Positions 1 through 8,003 of a stretch of DNA of 64,000 nt are shown here, in pieces (positions within the stretch are counted from its first letter, which is position 1; each line of letters begins with the position of its first letter). The stretch comes from Bradyrhizobium diazoefficiens. Its GTDB lineage: Bacteria > Pseudomonadota > Alphaproteobacteria > Rhizobiales > Xanthobacteraceae. The notes beneath the pieces were generated by a model. It had not been told where the DNA came from and did no database searches. It worked only from the letters and a program-made list of their open reading frames with translations. Both the position numbers and the translations under genes were made by a program. The DNA lies in contig NZ_JAFCJJ010000031.1 of the NCBI RefSeq assembly GCF_018131015.1, forward strand, positions 17,010 to 81,009. Direction: 5' to 3'.

Positions 1-428
1 CACACCAGCGCCCAGATCAGCGTGTCGATGCCGCGGATCGAATCGAGCAAGCGGCGCACGGGGAAGCGCAGGATTTTTGACGGCACCACATTGCGCGCCG
101 CCAGCAGGCTGACGGGAAGTGCGAACACCGCGGCAAGCGTGGTGCCGAGCAGCGCGATCGAGAGCGTCTCGCCAAGCGCCTTCAGATAGACCGGCAGCGA
201 CGAGCCGGGATCGGGCGGGATCATCATCAGACTGATCCAGCCGAGCTGGCTCAGCCCCGCGAAGAAGCGCTGCGGCGAGAAATCGAGGTTGACGAGGCCG
301 AACACGAAGATCGCGAGCGCCGCGCCCAGCATCAAGGGTGTCGCCAGCCGCGCCGAAGCGGGCCGGTCGAAGACGTCGGGATAGCGTGCGCGGATCTGCG
401 CGGTGTCGACTTCCTGCGGCCGCGTCAC
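1..428 (-). CDS. phnE: PhnE-type phosphonate ABC transporter permease (second copy, 3' part outside window)
   Basis: This is the N-terminal part of an inner-membrane permease for phosphonate uptake; the gene runs off the left edge. The GTG start at 428 overlaps the TGA of the preceding permease gene (GTGA), which indicates translational coupling. The visible product begins VTRPQEVDTAQIRARYPD and continues into a hydrophobic segment, as in PhnE proteins. Two adjacent phnE genes are common in alphaproteobacterial phn loci, where they probably form a heterodimeric channel. The identity rests on position and visible hydrophobic segments, because the diagnostic cytoplasmic EAA loop lies at or beyond the window edge. 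Confidence 0.8.
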   Translation of the reverse strand, partial: MTRPQEVDTAQIRARYPDVFDRPASARLATPLMLGAALAIFVFGLVNLDFSPQRFFAGLSQLGWISLMMIPPDPGSSLPVYLKALGETLSIALLGTTLAAVFALPVSLLAARNVVPSKILRFPVRRLLDSIRGIDTLIWALV

Positions 429-1309
429 GTCCGCGCCTCCCTGCCGAACAGCCGGCCGCGCACCCAGCCGGTCGTGATGTCGATCAGAAAGACTGTGACG
501 ATGATGGTCACGAGGATCGCGCTGACGTCGGAATAGTAGAACTTGCGGATCGCGACGATGAGCTCCTGGCCGATGCCGCCGGCGCCGACAAAACCCATCA
601 CCGAGGCTTCGCGCACGTTGATCTCGAAGCGCAGCAGAGCGTAGCTGGCGTAGCCGGCCGAGACCTGGGGCAGGATCGCAAAGCGCATGCAGGCGACCCA
701 GCTCGCGCCGGTGGAGCGGATGCCCTCGACCGGCTTCATGTCGGCGTTCTCGACGATCTCCGAGAACAGCTTTCCGAGCGCGCCGGTCGAGTGGATCGCG
801 ATCGCGAGCACGCCGGCCATCGGACCGAGACCGAACGCGATGACGAAGATCAGCGCAAAAACGATGCCGGGCACCGTGCGGGCGAATTCTAGGAGGCGCC
901 GCACCGTGAAGCGCAGCCAGGCTGCCGGCGAGGTGTTTTCGGCGGCGAGGAAATTGAGCAGGAAGGCGAGCACCGCGCCGCCCAGCGTGCCGACATAGCT
1001 GATCAGCAGCGTCTCGCCGAGCAGCTTCAGCCATTTGTGCCAGCCCCAGAACCACTCGCCGAAATCGGTCCAGACGCGCTGGCCGTTCTCGAGGGTCAGG
1101 AGGCGGTCGAAATAGCTGACGAAGTTGCCGAAATAGGTGAAGAAGGTGCGCAGATTCACCTCGGCGCCGATCGAGGCCACGATCAGCGCCGCCACGAACA
1201 GGGCGAAGCCGGCCAACAGCCGCAGCCGCTTGCGCGCAACCGCCTTGCGGTAGGTCGCGTTCAGGGCGGCGAGCTGCTGCTCGGGAAGGATCGCAACCGC
1301 AATCGTCAT
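425..1309 (-). CDS. phnE: Phosphonate ABC transporter permease PhnE
   Basis: This 294-aa inner-membrane permease is the channel partner of PhnC (ATPase) and PhnD (binding protein). One transmembrane segment lies near residues 32-50, and a BPD-transporter permease domain runs from about 95 to 285. An EAA-type loop near 185-215 (ENADMKPVEGIRSTGAS...LP) is the ATPase contact site. The ATG start fits the PhnE length and needs no extension. The gene is separated from phnD by 70 bases that contain a strong hairpin followed by a T-run, so expression is probably lower than that of phnC-phnD. It overlaps the next permease gene by four bases. Confidence 0.93.
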   Translation of the reverse strand: MTIAVAILPEQQLAALNATYRKAVARKRLRLLAGFALFVAALIVASIGAEVNLRTFFTYFGNFVSYFDRLLTLENGQRVWTDFGEWFWGWHKWLKLLGETLLISYVGTLGGAVLAFLLNFLAAENTSPAAWLRFTVRRLLEFARTVPGIVFALIFVIAFGLGPMAGVLAIAIHSTGALGKLFSEIVENADMKPVEGIRSTGASWVACMRFAILPQVSAGYASYALLRFEINVREASVMGFVGAGGIGQELIVAIRKFYYSDVSAILVTIIVTVFLIDITTGWVRGRLFGREART

Positions 1310-1328
1310 CGAAGCCGGGGATCCATCA

Positions 1329-1357
1329 AGAAAAGAGCCGGGTCGGCGACCCGGCTC
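1329..1357 (-). terminator. Intrinsic terminator between phnD and phnE
   Basis: Read on the minus strand, a perfect 10-bp stem (GAGCCGGGTC / GACCCGGCTC, positions 1335-1357) with a 3-base loop is followed directly by TTTTCTT. This is a textbook rho-independent terminator placed inside the phnCDE operon. It probably allows partial read-through. Confidence 0.75.
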
Positions 1358-1379
1358 GAGTGGCGTCGTCCCGACGAAC

Positions 1380-2309
1380 TCAGGACGCCTTCTTTCGCAG
1401 ATTGTCGACGAACTTAATCAGCTCGATGGTCTTGTTGTAATCCTCGTTGGTGATCGGATCCCACGGCTTGTTCTTGCCGTCGGAGAGCTTCTTGAACGCC
1501 TCGGGGTTCTTCTGCGCCGAATCGAGGAAGGCCTTCTTGATGGCGGCCTTCATGTCGTCCGGCAGGTCGCTGAGATAGGCATAGGGCGAGTTGATGATGA
1601 GGTCGGATTTCACGATGATGCGGAAGTCCTCCTTCTTCATCACGGTGCCGTCGGCCGACTTCACCATGCCCTTGTTGAGCATGCGGGTCAGGTTGGAATC
1701 GTCGTCGGCGTTCCACCAGTTGGCGGCGACGTCGACCGTGCCCTGGGCCAGCGCCAGCACGGCATTCTCGTGGCTGCCGGTGAAGATGACCTTGGAGAAA
1801 TAGGCGTCGGGATCGATGCCCATCTGGTTCAGCTTGAACCGGGGCATGTTGTTGCCGGAGGTCGAATTCGGATCGACGAGCCCGAGATTCTTGCCCTTGA
1901 GGTCCTCGACCTTCTGGTAGGGCGACTTCGCCAGCACATAGAACACCGAGTAATAGCCCTTCGAGCCGTCGGCGTTGACGTCGATCACGAAGGCGTCGGT
2001 CTTGACGCCGGTCAGGCGGGCGCGCGCGAACGAGGCCGGGCCGTAATAGCCGATGTGGATGTTGCCGGCGCGCTGGCCCTCGATCACGGCCGCGTAGTCG
2101 TTGGCGACGCGGAGCGTCACCTTCACGCCGAGCTCCTTCGACAAATAGTTGATGAAGGGACCGTAGCGCTCGGTGACGCCGGAGCCATTCTCGGCCGGGA
2201 TCACGGCGAAGGTGATCTCCGGATATTTCGCCTTCCAGTCGTCGGCAGAAGCGGATCCGGCAAAGGTGAGCGCGGCGGCGCCGGCGAGAACTAGTCTGCG
2301 AGTGATCAT
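1380..2309 (-). CDS. phnD: Phosphonate ABC transporter substrate-binding protein PhnD
   Basis: This 309-aa periplasmic protein binds phosphonates and delivers them to the PhnE channel. It begins with a signal peptide (MITRRLVLAGAAALTFAGSASA). The mature part has the PhnD-family features: a ligand loop containing YYGPASFARA, and the DPNSTSGNN segment in the second lobe. ATG 2309 is chosen because the signal peptide begins there and an AGAGGG ribosome site lies just upstream; a much longer open frame upstream is antisense-type noise that overlaps phnC. The gene lies 65 bases downstream of phnC and is followed by an intrinsic terminator. Confidence 0.95.
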   Translation of the reverse strand: MITRRLVLAGAAALTFAGSASADDWKAKYPEITFAVIPAENGSGVTERYGPFINYLSKELGVKVTLRVANDYAAVIEGQRAGNIHIGYYGPASFARARLTGVKTDAFVIDVNADGSKGYYSVFYVLAKSPYQKVEDLKGKNLGLVDPNSTSGNNMPRFKLNQMGIDPDAYFSKVIFTGSHENAVLALAQGTVDVAANWWNADDDSNLTRMLNKGMVKSADGTVMKKEDFRIIVKSDLIINSPYAYLSDLPDDMKAAIKKAFLDSAQKNPEAFKKLSDGKNKPWDPITNEDYNKTIELIKFVDNLRKKAS

Positions 2310-2374
2310 GATACCCTCTTCATCGGTTGGGTCGGTTGACGCAAAGACTGGCAACTGCAGAGAAGCGATGCGGC

Positions 2375-3184
2375 TCAGGCGGCGGCGGCCGTTCCAAGCG
2401 CCGGGACACCCTCGGGCGCCGGCGCAGGCACGCCGCCCAGGACGTCGGCGGCCTCGAGATCGTAGAGCTCGCGCGCGACGAGGTCGGTGAGCGCGGACGG
2501 CGCGCCGTCGAACACCACGCGGCCCGCGGCCATGCCGATCAGGCGGTCGCAATAGGCGCGCGCCAGATCGAGCGAATGCAGATTGCAGAGCACGGTGATG
2601 CCGAAATGCTTGTTGATGCGCAGCAGCGCATCCATCACGATCTTGGTGTTGCGCGGGTCGAGCGAGGCGATCGGCTCGTCGGCGAGGATGATGTCGGGCT
2701 GCTGCACCAGCGCTCGCGCGATCGCGACGCGCTGCTGCTGGCCGCCGGAGAGCTGGTCGGCGCGCTGGGCGGCGAGCGAGGCGATGTCGAACTGCTCCAG
2801 CGCCGACAGCGCCAGCGCCTTGTCGTGCTCGGGCCAGACCTGCGACAGCGAGCGCCAGGCCGGCATCGTGGCGAGACGTCCCATCAGGACGTTGGTCAGC
2901 ACGTCGAGCCGGCCAACCAGGTTGAACTGCTGGAAGATCATCGCCGACCGCGCCCGCCACTGCCGCAGCTCCCTGCCGCGCAGCGCGGTAACGTCGAGGC
3001 GGTCGAACAGGATGCGGCCCTGCGTCGGCGTCACCAGGCGGTTGATGGTTCGCAGCAGGGTCGACTTGCCGGCGCCGGAGCGCCCGATCACACCGACGAA
3101 GCCGCCGGGAGAAATTTCAAACGAGGCGTCGTCCACCGCGGCTTTCGTGCCGAAGCGGCATGTCAGACCTTCCACCACCAGCAT
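2375..3184 (-). CDS. phnC: Phosphonate ABC transporter ATP-binding protein PhnC
   Basis: This 269-aa cytoplasmic ATPase powers phosphonate import. Walker A GRSGAGKS is at residues 34-41, the Q-loop is near 85, the ABC signature LSGGQQQ is at 145-151 and Walker B DIILADEP is at 164-171. The length matches the family. It is the first gene of the leftward phnC-D-E-E' unit, and a Pho-box-like repeat lies 44-61 bases upstream of its start, so phosphate starvation (PhoB) control is likely. Confidence 0.95.
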   Translation of the reverse strand: MLVVEGLTCRFGTKAAVDDASFEISPGGFVGVIGRSGAGKSTLLRTINRLVTPTQGRILFDRLDVTALRGRELRQWRARSAMIFQQFNLVGRLDVLTNVLMGRLATMPAWRSLSQVWPEHDKALALSALEQFDIASLAAQRADQLSGGQQQRVAIARALVQQPDIILADEPIASLDPRNTKIVMDALLRINKHFGITVLCNLHSLDLARAYCDRLIGMAAGRVVFDGAPSALTDLVARELYDLEAADVLGGVPAPAPEGVPALGTAAAA

Positions 3185-3227
3185 GCAGGGCTCCAGATTA
3201 GCTGGCTGTCACCGCTAACGCCGAGGC

Positions 3228-3245
3228 TTGACACTTGTGTGACAT
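3228..3245 (-). promoter_or_regulatory. phnC: Pho-box-like repeat facing phnC
   Basis: On the minus strand two heptamers, ATGTCAC and GTGTCAA, are spaced 11 bases apart (start to start). This is the geometry of PhoB binding units (consensus CTGTCAT in direct repeat every 11 bp). The site lies upstream of phnC and points towards it. Confidence 0.6.
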
Positions 3246-3282
3246 GCGCGGTGCAATGCGGCGATCCTACGCAGCTCATCCC

Positions 3283-3311
3283 CTGTCATCGCTTCGTCAT
3301 GACTCTGTCAT
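3283..3311 (+). promoter_or_regulatory. Triple Pho box facing the acetyltransferase-phnM operon
   Basis: Three heptamers CTGTCAT (3283), TCGTCAT (3294) and CTGTCAT (3305) occur exactly 11 bases apart. Two match the PhoB consensus unit perfectly. They lie 49-77 bases upstream of the first rightward gene. This is strong sequence evidence for PhoB activation of the rightward operon. Confidence 0.75.
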
Positions 3312-3359
3312 CAAGCCGCTCGAAGACAGGCGCCCGCCCTCGAGCTTTCCGGATGCAAC

Positions 3360-4019
3360 ATGGTCGCCATACTGCTCTCGAACCAACCGACCATCGATCC
3401 CACGGCGAAGCTGCACGAGACCAGGCTCGGCGCCTATACCGAGGTGGGCGCGCGCACGATCCTGCACGAGGTCACGATGGGCGATTACTCCTACGTCGTG
3501 AACGATGCCCAGATCACCTACACGACTATCGGAAAATTCTGCTCGATCGCGGCGATGACGCGGATCAACCCCGGCAACCATCCGATGCATCGCGCCACGC
3601 AAGCGCATTTCACCTACCGCTCCAGCGCCTATTTCCCGGGCGAGAGCGACGATACCGAGTTCTTCGACTGGCGGCGCCAGCATCACGTCCATATCGGTCA
3701 TGACGTCTGGATCGGCCATGGCGCGATCGTGCTGCCGGGCCGCAACATCGGCACCGGTGCGGTGATCGCAGCCGGCGCCATCGTCACGAAGGACGTGCCG
3801 GCCTTCACCATCGTCGCCGGCAACCCGGCGCGCGTCGTGCGGCGCCGGTTCTCGGAAGAGATTGCAGGGCGGCTGGCCAGGCTCGCCTGGTGGGACTGGA
3901 ATCACGACAAATTGCGTGCAGCGCTGCCCGATTTCCGCAAGCTCGCGATTGAAGAATTCCTGTCGGCATACGAAGCAGGGACGCATTCCCCTGCGGGCAA
4001 ACGAAGCGTGGTCGCGTGA
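3360..4019 (+). CDS. Phosphonate-locus hexapeptide acetyltransferase (CatB/phn_thr-fam type)
   Basis: This 219-aa left-handed beta-helix acyltransferase has imperfect hexapeptide repeats across most of its length (for example IGHGAIVLPGRNIGTGAVIA) and the CatB-like stretch NPGNHPMHR...HVHIGHDVWIGHGA with the His residues expected for acyl transfer. The family is known from C-P lyase gene clusters; its substrate is not established, and N-acetylation of aminoalkylphosphonates is a reasonable guess. It is the first gene of a rightward operon behind a triple Pho box, and its stop overlaps the GTG start of phnM (GTGA). Confidence 0.85.
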   Translation: MVAILLSNQPTIDPTAKLHETRLGAYTEVGARTILHEVTMGDYSYVVNDAQITYTTIGKFCSIAAMTRINPGNHPMHRATQAHFTYRSSAYFPGESDDTEFFDWRRQHHVHIGHDVWIGHGAIVLPGRNIGTGAVIAAGAIVTKDVPAFTIVAGNPARVVRRRFSEEIAGRLARLAWWDWNHDKLRAALPDFRKLAIEEFLSAYEAGTHSPAGKRSVVA

Positions 4020-5209
4020 CGGACATTTTCATCGAGGGCGGGCGGGCCCTGATCGGCGCCGAGCTGGTCGAAACCTCACTCGCCGTATCCGGACCGGACA
4101 TTGCGCGGATCGACGCGCCCCGCGGCCGCGCGCAGCTTGCGATCGATGCGCGCAATCTGCTGGTGCTGCCCGGCATCGTCGACCTGCACGGCGACGCCTT
4201 CGAGCGGCAGATGATGCCGCGCGCCGGCGTCGACTTTCCGATCGACGTCGCGCTCGCCGACACCGACCGCCAGGTCATCGGCAACGGCATCACCACGGTG
4301 TTCCACGCCACCACCTGGTCGTGGGAGCCGGGCCTGCGCAGCGGCGACAATGCGCGGCGCCTGCTCGAGGCGATCGAGCGGCAGCGTCCGCAATTTTGCG
4401 CCGATACCCGCTTCCATTTGCGCCACGAGACCTACAATCTCGACGCCGAGGCCGAGATCGGCGAGTGGCTCGCGGAGGGCCGCGTCGACCTGTTCGCCTT
4501 CAACGACCACATGGACGGCACCGTCGCCGACACGGCGAAGCCGCGCAAGCGCAACCGCATGGTGGAGCGCACCGGCCTGTCGGCCGAGGATTTCGACGCC
4601 GTGGTCGCCCATGTGGTATCGCGCGCCGCCGAGGTGCCGGCGTCGATCAACAGGCTCGCCGCTGCCGCCCGCGCGGCGGGCGTCCGCATGCTGTCGCATG
4701 ACGACGCGACGCCGGCGATGCGCCGGGAGTTTCGCGACCTCGGCGTGACCATCGCCGAGTTTCCGATCAACGAGGAGACGGCGCGCGAGGCCGCACATCA
4801 TGGCGATGCCATCGTCTATGGCGCGCCGAACGTCGTCCGCGGCGGCAGCCATACCGGCTGGACCAGGGCGTCCGACATGATCGCAAAGGGGCTCTGCTCG
4901 GTGCTGGCATCGGACTATTACTATCCGGCGCCCCTGCTCGCGGCGTTCCGGCTCGCCGCCGACGGCGTGCTGCCGCTGGCGGACGCCTGGCGGCTCGTCT
5001 CGGCCGCGCCGGCGCAGGCCACCGGCCTTTCCGATCGCGGCATACTCGCCGCAGGGCGCCGCGCCGACATTCTCCTCGTTGACGGTAGCGTGCCGCTGCG
5101 GCCGCGGCTGGTCGCGGTGATCGCTGCAGGCCGGCTCGTGCATGTCTGCGATGCGACGCGGCTGCACGGCGCGGCAACGACGCCGCGTGAGGCTGTCGGT
5201 GCGGCATAA
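4016..5209 (+). CDS. phnM: Alpha-D-ribose 1-methylphosphonate 5-triphosphate diphosphatase PhnM
   Basis: This 397-aa amidohydrolase-superfamily enzyme removes pyrophosphate from the ribose 5-triphosphate intermediate of the C-P lyase pathway. The metal-site segment LPGIVDLHGDAFERQ is near residues 51-65, and SHDD and SDYYYP later in the chain match PhnM. The GTG start is coupled to the acetyltransferase stop. The core C-P lyase genes phnGHIJKL are not in this window, so this is a satellite or split part of the pathway or lies beyond the left edge. Confidence 0.95.
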   Translation: MTDIFIEGGRALIGAELVETSLAVSGPDIARIDAPRGRAQLAIDARNLLVLPGIVDLHGDAFERQMMPRAGVDFPIDVALADTDRQVIGNGITTVFHATTWSWEPGLRSGDNARRLLEAIERQRPQFCADTRFHLRHETYNLDAEAEIGEWLAEGRVDLFAFNDHMDGTVADTAKPRKRNRMVERTGLSAEDFDAVVAHVVSRAAEVPASINRLAAAARAAGVRMLSHDDATPAMRREFRDLGVTIAEFPINEETAREAAHHGDAIVYGAPNVVRGGSHTGWTRASDMIAKGLCSVLASDYYYPAPLLAAFRLAADGVLPLADAWRLVSAAPAQATGLSDRGILAAGRRADILLVDGSVPLRPRLVAVIAAGRLVHVCDATRLHGAATTPREAVGAA

Positions 5210-5227
5210 ACCGGCTATGTTCGGGCA

Positions 5228-5926
5228 ATGACAGGCTTTCCCCGCTACGCGATCTACTATTCCGCCGCTGCCGACAACGCGCTCACCCGCTTCGGCGCGG
5301 AGCTGCTCGGCTACGACGCCCACACCGGCAACGAGCTGCCGTTCCCGGACGCGGCGCTGCGCACCGCGCCGGATTGGCGCGAGATCAGCGCCGATCCCCG
5401 CAAATACGGCTTTCACGCCACGCTGAAGGCGCCGATGGCGCTGGCACCCGGGACAAGCGAGGCCGGGCTCGCGGCAGCCTGCGCGGCGTTCGCCGGACAG
5501 CCGCGGCCGATCCCGCTGATCCGCCCCGTCGTCGATTCCATCAGCGGCTTCATCGCCGTGATTCCGGCCGCGCCGGTCAACGAGCTCAAAGAGCTTGCCG
5601 CCGACTGCGTCCGCGATTTCGACGGTTTTCGCGCCGCTCTGTCCGCGGACGATCGCGCCCGGCGCAGGCCCGAGAAGCTGAGCGAACGGCAGCGCGACTA
5701 TCTCGACCGCTGGGGCTATCCCTATGTCATGGAGCAGTTCCGCTTCCACATGACGCTGACGGGACGGCTCGACGACGAGAGGCGCGGGCCGATCCTTAAG
5801 ATGCTGCGCGGAAGGTTCGCGACGCTCAGGCTCGAGACGATTGCAATCGATCGCATCGCGCTGTTCAAGCAGCACGACGCCGGGGCGCGCTTCCGCATCA
5901 TCGGCGAGTGGGCCTTGACGCGGTAG
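5228..5926 (+). CDS. DUF1045 phosphonate-metabolism protein, 2H-phosphoesterase-like
   Basis: This 232-aa cytoplasmic protein belongs to the DUF1045 family found in phn operons. Two H-x-T-L motifs are visible, FHATL (His63, Thr65) and FHMTL (His174, Thr176), each preceded by aromatic residues, as in the two catalytic HxT/S motifs of 2H phosphoesterases. Those enzymes open cyclic phosphates, including ribose 1,2-cyclic phosphates in the CPDase group. The gene starts 18 bases after phnM in the Pho-box-controlled operon. No PhnP gene is visible. A role on 5-phosphoribosyl 1,2-cyclic phosphate is therefore an attractive inference, not shown. Confidence 0.88.
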   Translation: MTGFPRYAIYYSAAADNALTRFGAELLGYDAHTGNELPFPDAALRTAPDWREISADPRKYGFHATLKAPMALAPGTSEAGLAAACAAFAGQPRPIPLIRPVVDSISGFIAVIPAAPVNELKELAADCVRDFDGFRAALSADDRARRRPEKLSERQRDYLDRWGYPYVMEQFRFHMTLTGRLDDERRGPILKMLRGRFATLRLETIAIDRIALFKQHDAGARFRIIGEWALTR

Positions 5927-5928
5927 GC

Positions 5929-6639
5929 TCACCCGCTAGCGAGATTGAAACCGAGCGCCACGATCCCCACGAGGATGAGGCTGGTCGCCCAGATGGCGTC
6001 CAGGTTGAACCAGCTTCGCGACACGAACCTCAATCCGAGATAGCGGTAGACCAGCCACGCCAATAATCCGCCGCCGCTGATCATGGCGGCCACGTGCACC
6101 AGGGACACCAGCATCGCCATCCCGAGATTTGCGCTCATCAGCGCGCCGGCGGCCTCGTGGCCGGCGTCGAGCTCGAAGGCGCGGCAGAGCCCGAGATAGA
6201 TCGGCACCAGCATCAGGGCGGCGCCGTGCGCAATGGCGACGGCAAAGGACCAGAGCGCCAATTGCGTCGGCGGAATTCGCGCCAGCATGCGTGGATGCCC
6301 CCGCTCGATCAGCCGATAGACGCCGAAGCCGATGACGACAAGGCTCGCACTGATCTGGATCGAACGCTGCCACTCGGCCAGCACCAGCAGGAACGCAAAC
6401 GGCAACAGCACGAGAAGTGTTGCGAGCAGATGTCCGGCCGCTAAGGCCCACAACGCGCGGAACAGCGCGCGCGGGCTCTTGTCCATCAGACCGGCCGAGA
6501 CGGCGAGCGGCCATCCCATGGCCGGATTGAGGCCGTGATAGAGGCCGCTGGCGACAAGAGCGAGCCACAGCCAGCCGAGCGCCGGGCCCGCCCGTCCCCA
6601 ATCTAGGCCGACGGATAGCAAAAGGAGTCCGTCGAGCAA
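5929..6639 (-). CDS. Six-pass membrane protein with intramembrane histidines, downstream of SBP56 gene
   Basis: This 236-aa protein has about six hydrophobic segments (near 20-50, 63-90, 95-112, 127-150, 165-200, 213-234). Histidines lie inside or beside them at 35 (GLYHGLNPAMGW), 70 (AAGHLLAT), 138 (AIAHGAAL) and 182 (SLVHVAAM). The pattern recalls metal-transporter-like membrane proteins, but I do not recognise a named family. The start is probably TTG at 6639, which overlaps the last 37 bases of the selenium-binding protein gene and suggests coupling. It ends two bases from the convergent DUF1045 gene. The function is unknown; the context suggests a partner of the SBP56 protein. Confidence 0.7.
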   Translation of the reverse strand: MLDGLLLLSVGLDWGRAGPALGWLWLALVASGLYHGLNPAMGWPLAVSAGLMDKSPRALFRALWALAAGHLLATLLVLLPFAFLLVLAEWQRSIQISASLVVIGFGVYRLIERGHPRMLARIPPTQLALWSFAVAIAHGAALMLVPIYLGLCRAFELDAGHEAAGALMSANLGMAMLVSLVHVAAMISGGGLLAWLVYRYLGLRFVSRSWFNLDAIWATSLILVGIVALGFNLASG

Positions 6640-8003
6640 TCGCCGCCCTCCAGCCTGATCTGGTGCGCGCGATATCCGTCGGGGAAGCTCACGAAATAGT
6701 TCTTGTCGAGCTCGAGGCCGCCGTTGAGACCGGCATTGGCCATGACCTCCACACCGGGAACGCCGCCGGGATAGAACTGGTCATCCCAGGTGGAATAGAG
6801 CGAATTGGTCCAGTACACGCGTTTGCCGTCGCGGCTGATCTCGACCATCTGCGGACCGGCCGCGAACGCCTTGCCGTTCGGATGGGGCGTGCGGCGCGCG
6901 ATGCCGCCGATGTGGACCGAACCGGCAAGCTTCGGCTTGCGCGGGTCGGTCACGTCGTACTGGCGCATTTCACCCGTACCCCAGCACGAGACGTAGAGAA
7001 AGCGGTCGTCCATCGACAGATCGATGTCGGTCACCAGCGGCGGCACGGCGCCAAAGCCCTGCAGCAGCGGCGGGAGCTGCTCCTTCGGCGCGGGCTCAGG
7101 CGGGATCGTTGCCGTCTTCTCCGCGTGGAATTTTCCGCCTTCGCGCCACCAGGTCCAGATCGAAGCTTCGAGATTGGTGGTGTCGACCACGACGCCCACG
7201 AAGCCGTATTCGCGAACCGGATCGTGGGCGGGGCGCACCTCCAGCGCCATCTGATGATTGGCGCCGAGGTCGATGGTCTGCACGTTGCGGCGGGCGCTGA
7301 GATCCCAGAAATGCAGATGATGGCCGTATTTGTTCGCCAGCAGGTCTTCCGGCACGATCCCGTTCTCGAACTGCGGCGGCAACGCCCATTCGCTCGTCAC
7401 CATGTAGTCGCGCGGCAGGTTCCACCAGAAATCATAGTGCCGCGTCTGCGGCCCGCGGTCGATCTCCCAGCGTCCGAGCACCTCGAACGTCTCGCAATCC
7501 ATGACGAAGACGCCGGGAGGCCCGTTGGTGCCGTCCTTGCCGCCGCCGCCCAGCGTGCTCACATAGATGCCGCCCGGCCCGCAATGGATGGTATGCGGCC
7601 GCGAATAGCCGGTCTTGCTGAAGACTTCCTCGGGCTCGATGATCTTGTGGATTTTCGCTTTGGTCGGATCGGGCTTGGTGTCGATGATGTAGATCCGCGA
7701 CGAGCGCAGCCCGGGGATGACGAGATAGCGACGCTCGACGAAGGCGTGTCCGGCGAGCGGCGACAGCGCGGAGGAGCAGGCATTCCAGCCGAAGTGATGA
7801 AACTCATCGCCCTTGTTGGGCATCGTCACGGTATGGACAATCTGGCTGTAGGTCGGCGATCCCGGCTTGACGTCGATCACCGCGAGCGCATCCGGCTTTG
7901 AGAAATCCGGACTGAGCAGCAGCGTATAGGCAAAGTTCTCCGCGGGTGCTTCCATCGCAAGCTTCGGCGATGCGTGGAAAGTGGGATCCGGCCTCATCGT
8001 CAT
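6603..8003 (-). CDS. Selenium-binding protein SBP56 / methanethiol oxidase family
   Basis: This 466-aa beta-propeller protein matches the SBP56 family along its full length. Visible family stretches include DEFHHFGWNACSSA, SRPHTIHCGPGGIYVS, RHYDFWWNLPRDYMVTSEW, HHLHFWDL, YVSCWGTGEMRQYDVTDP and a Cys-containing C-terminus (GDCSTDSFCYPSA). Bacterial members can oxidise methanethiol to hydrogen sulfide, formaldehyde and hydrogen peroxide in a copper-dependent way; that activity is not proven here. ATG 8003 is chosen because GGGAGGC lies six bases upstream; an earlier in-frame start adds a non-family extension. I see no signal peptide. Confidence 0.92.
   Translation of the reverse strand: MTMRPDPTFHASPKLAMEAPAENFAYTLLLSPDFSKPDALAVIDVKPGSPTYSQIVHTVTMPNKGDEFHHFGWNACSSALSPLAGHAFVERRYLVIPGLRSSRIYIIDTKPDPTKAKIHKIIEPEEVFSKTGYSRPHTIHCGPGGIYVSTLGGGGKDGTNGPPGVFVMDCETFEVLGRWEIDRGPQTRHYDFWWNLPRDYMVTSEWALPPQFENGIVPEDLLANKYGHHLHFWDLSARRNVQTIDLGANHQMALEVRPAHDPVREYGFVGVVVDTTNLEASIWTWWREGGKFHAEKTATIPPEPAPKEQLPPLLQGFGAVPPLVTDIDLSMDDRFLYVSCWGTGEMRQYDVTDPRKPKLAGSVHIGGIARRTPHPNGKAFAAGPQMVEISRDGKRVYWTNSLYSTWDDQFYPGGVPGVEVMANAGLNGGLELDKNYFVSFPDGYRAHQIRLEGGDCSTDSFCYPSA

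Noticed and set aside
2327..3703. A 458-codon plus-strand frame opposite phnC
   Set aside because: It is antisense to phnC and crosses the Pho-box region; composition is shadow-like, with no ribosome site.
4076..5932. A 618-codon open frame on the minus strand across phnM and DUF1045
   Set aside because: It is antisense to two well-supported genes, is rich in Arg/Gly/Ala with no family motif, and is expected by chance in high-GC DNA.
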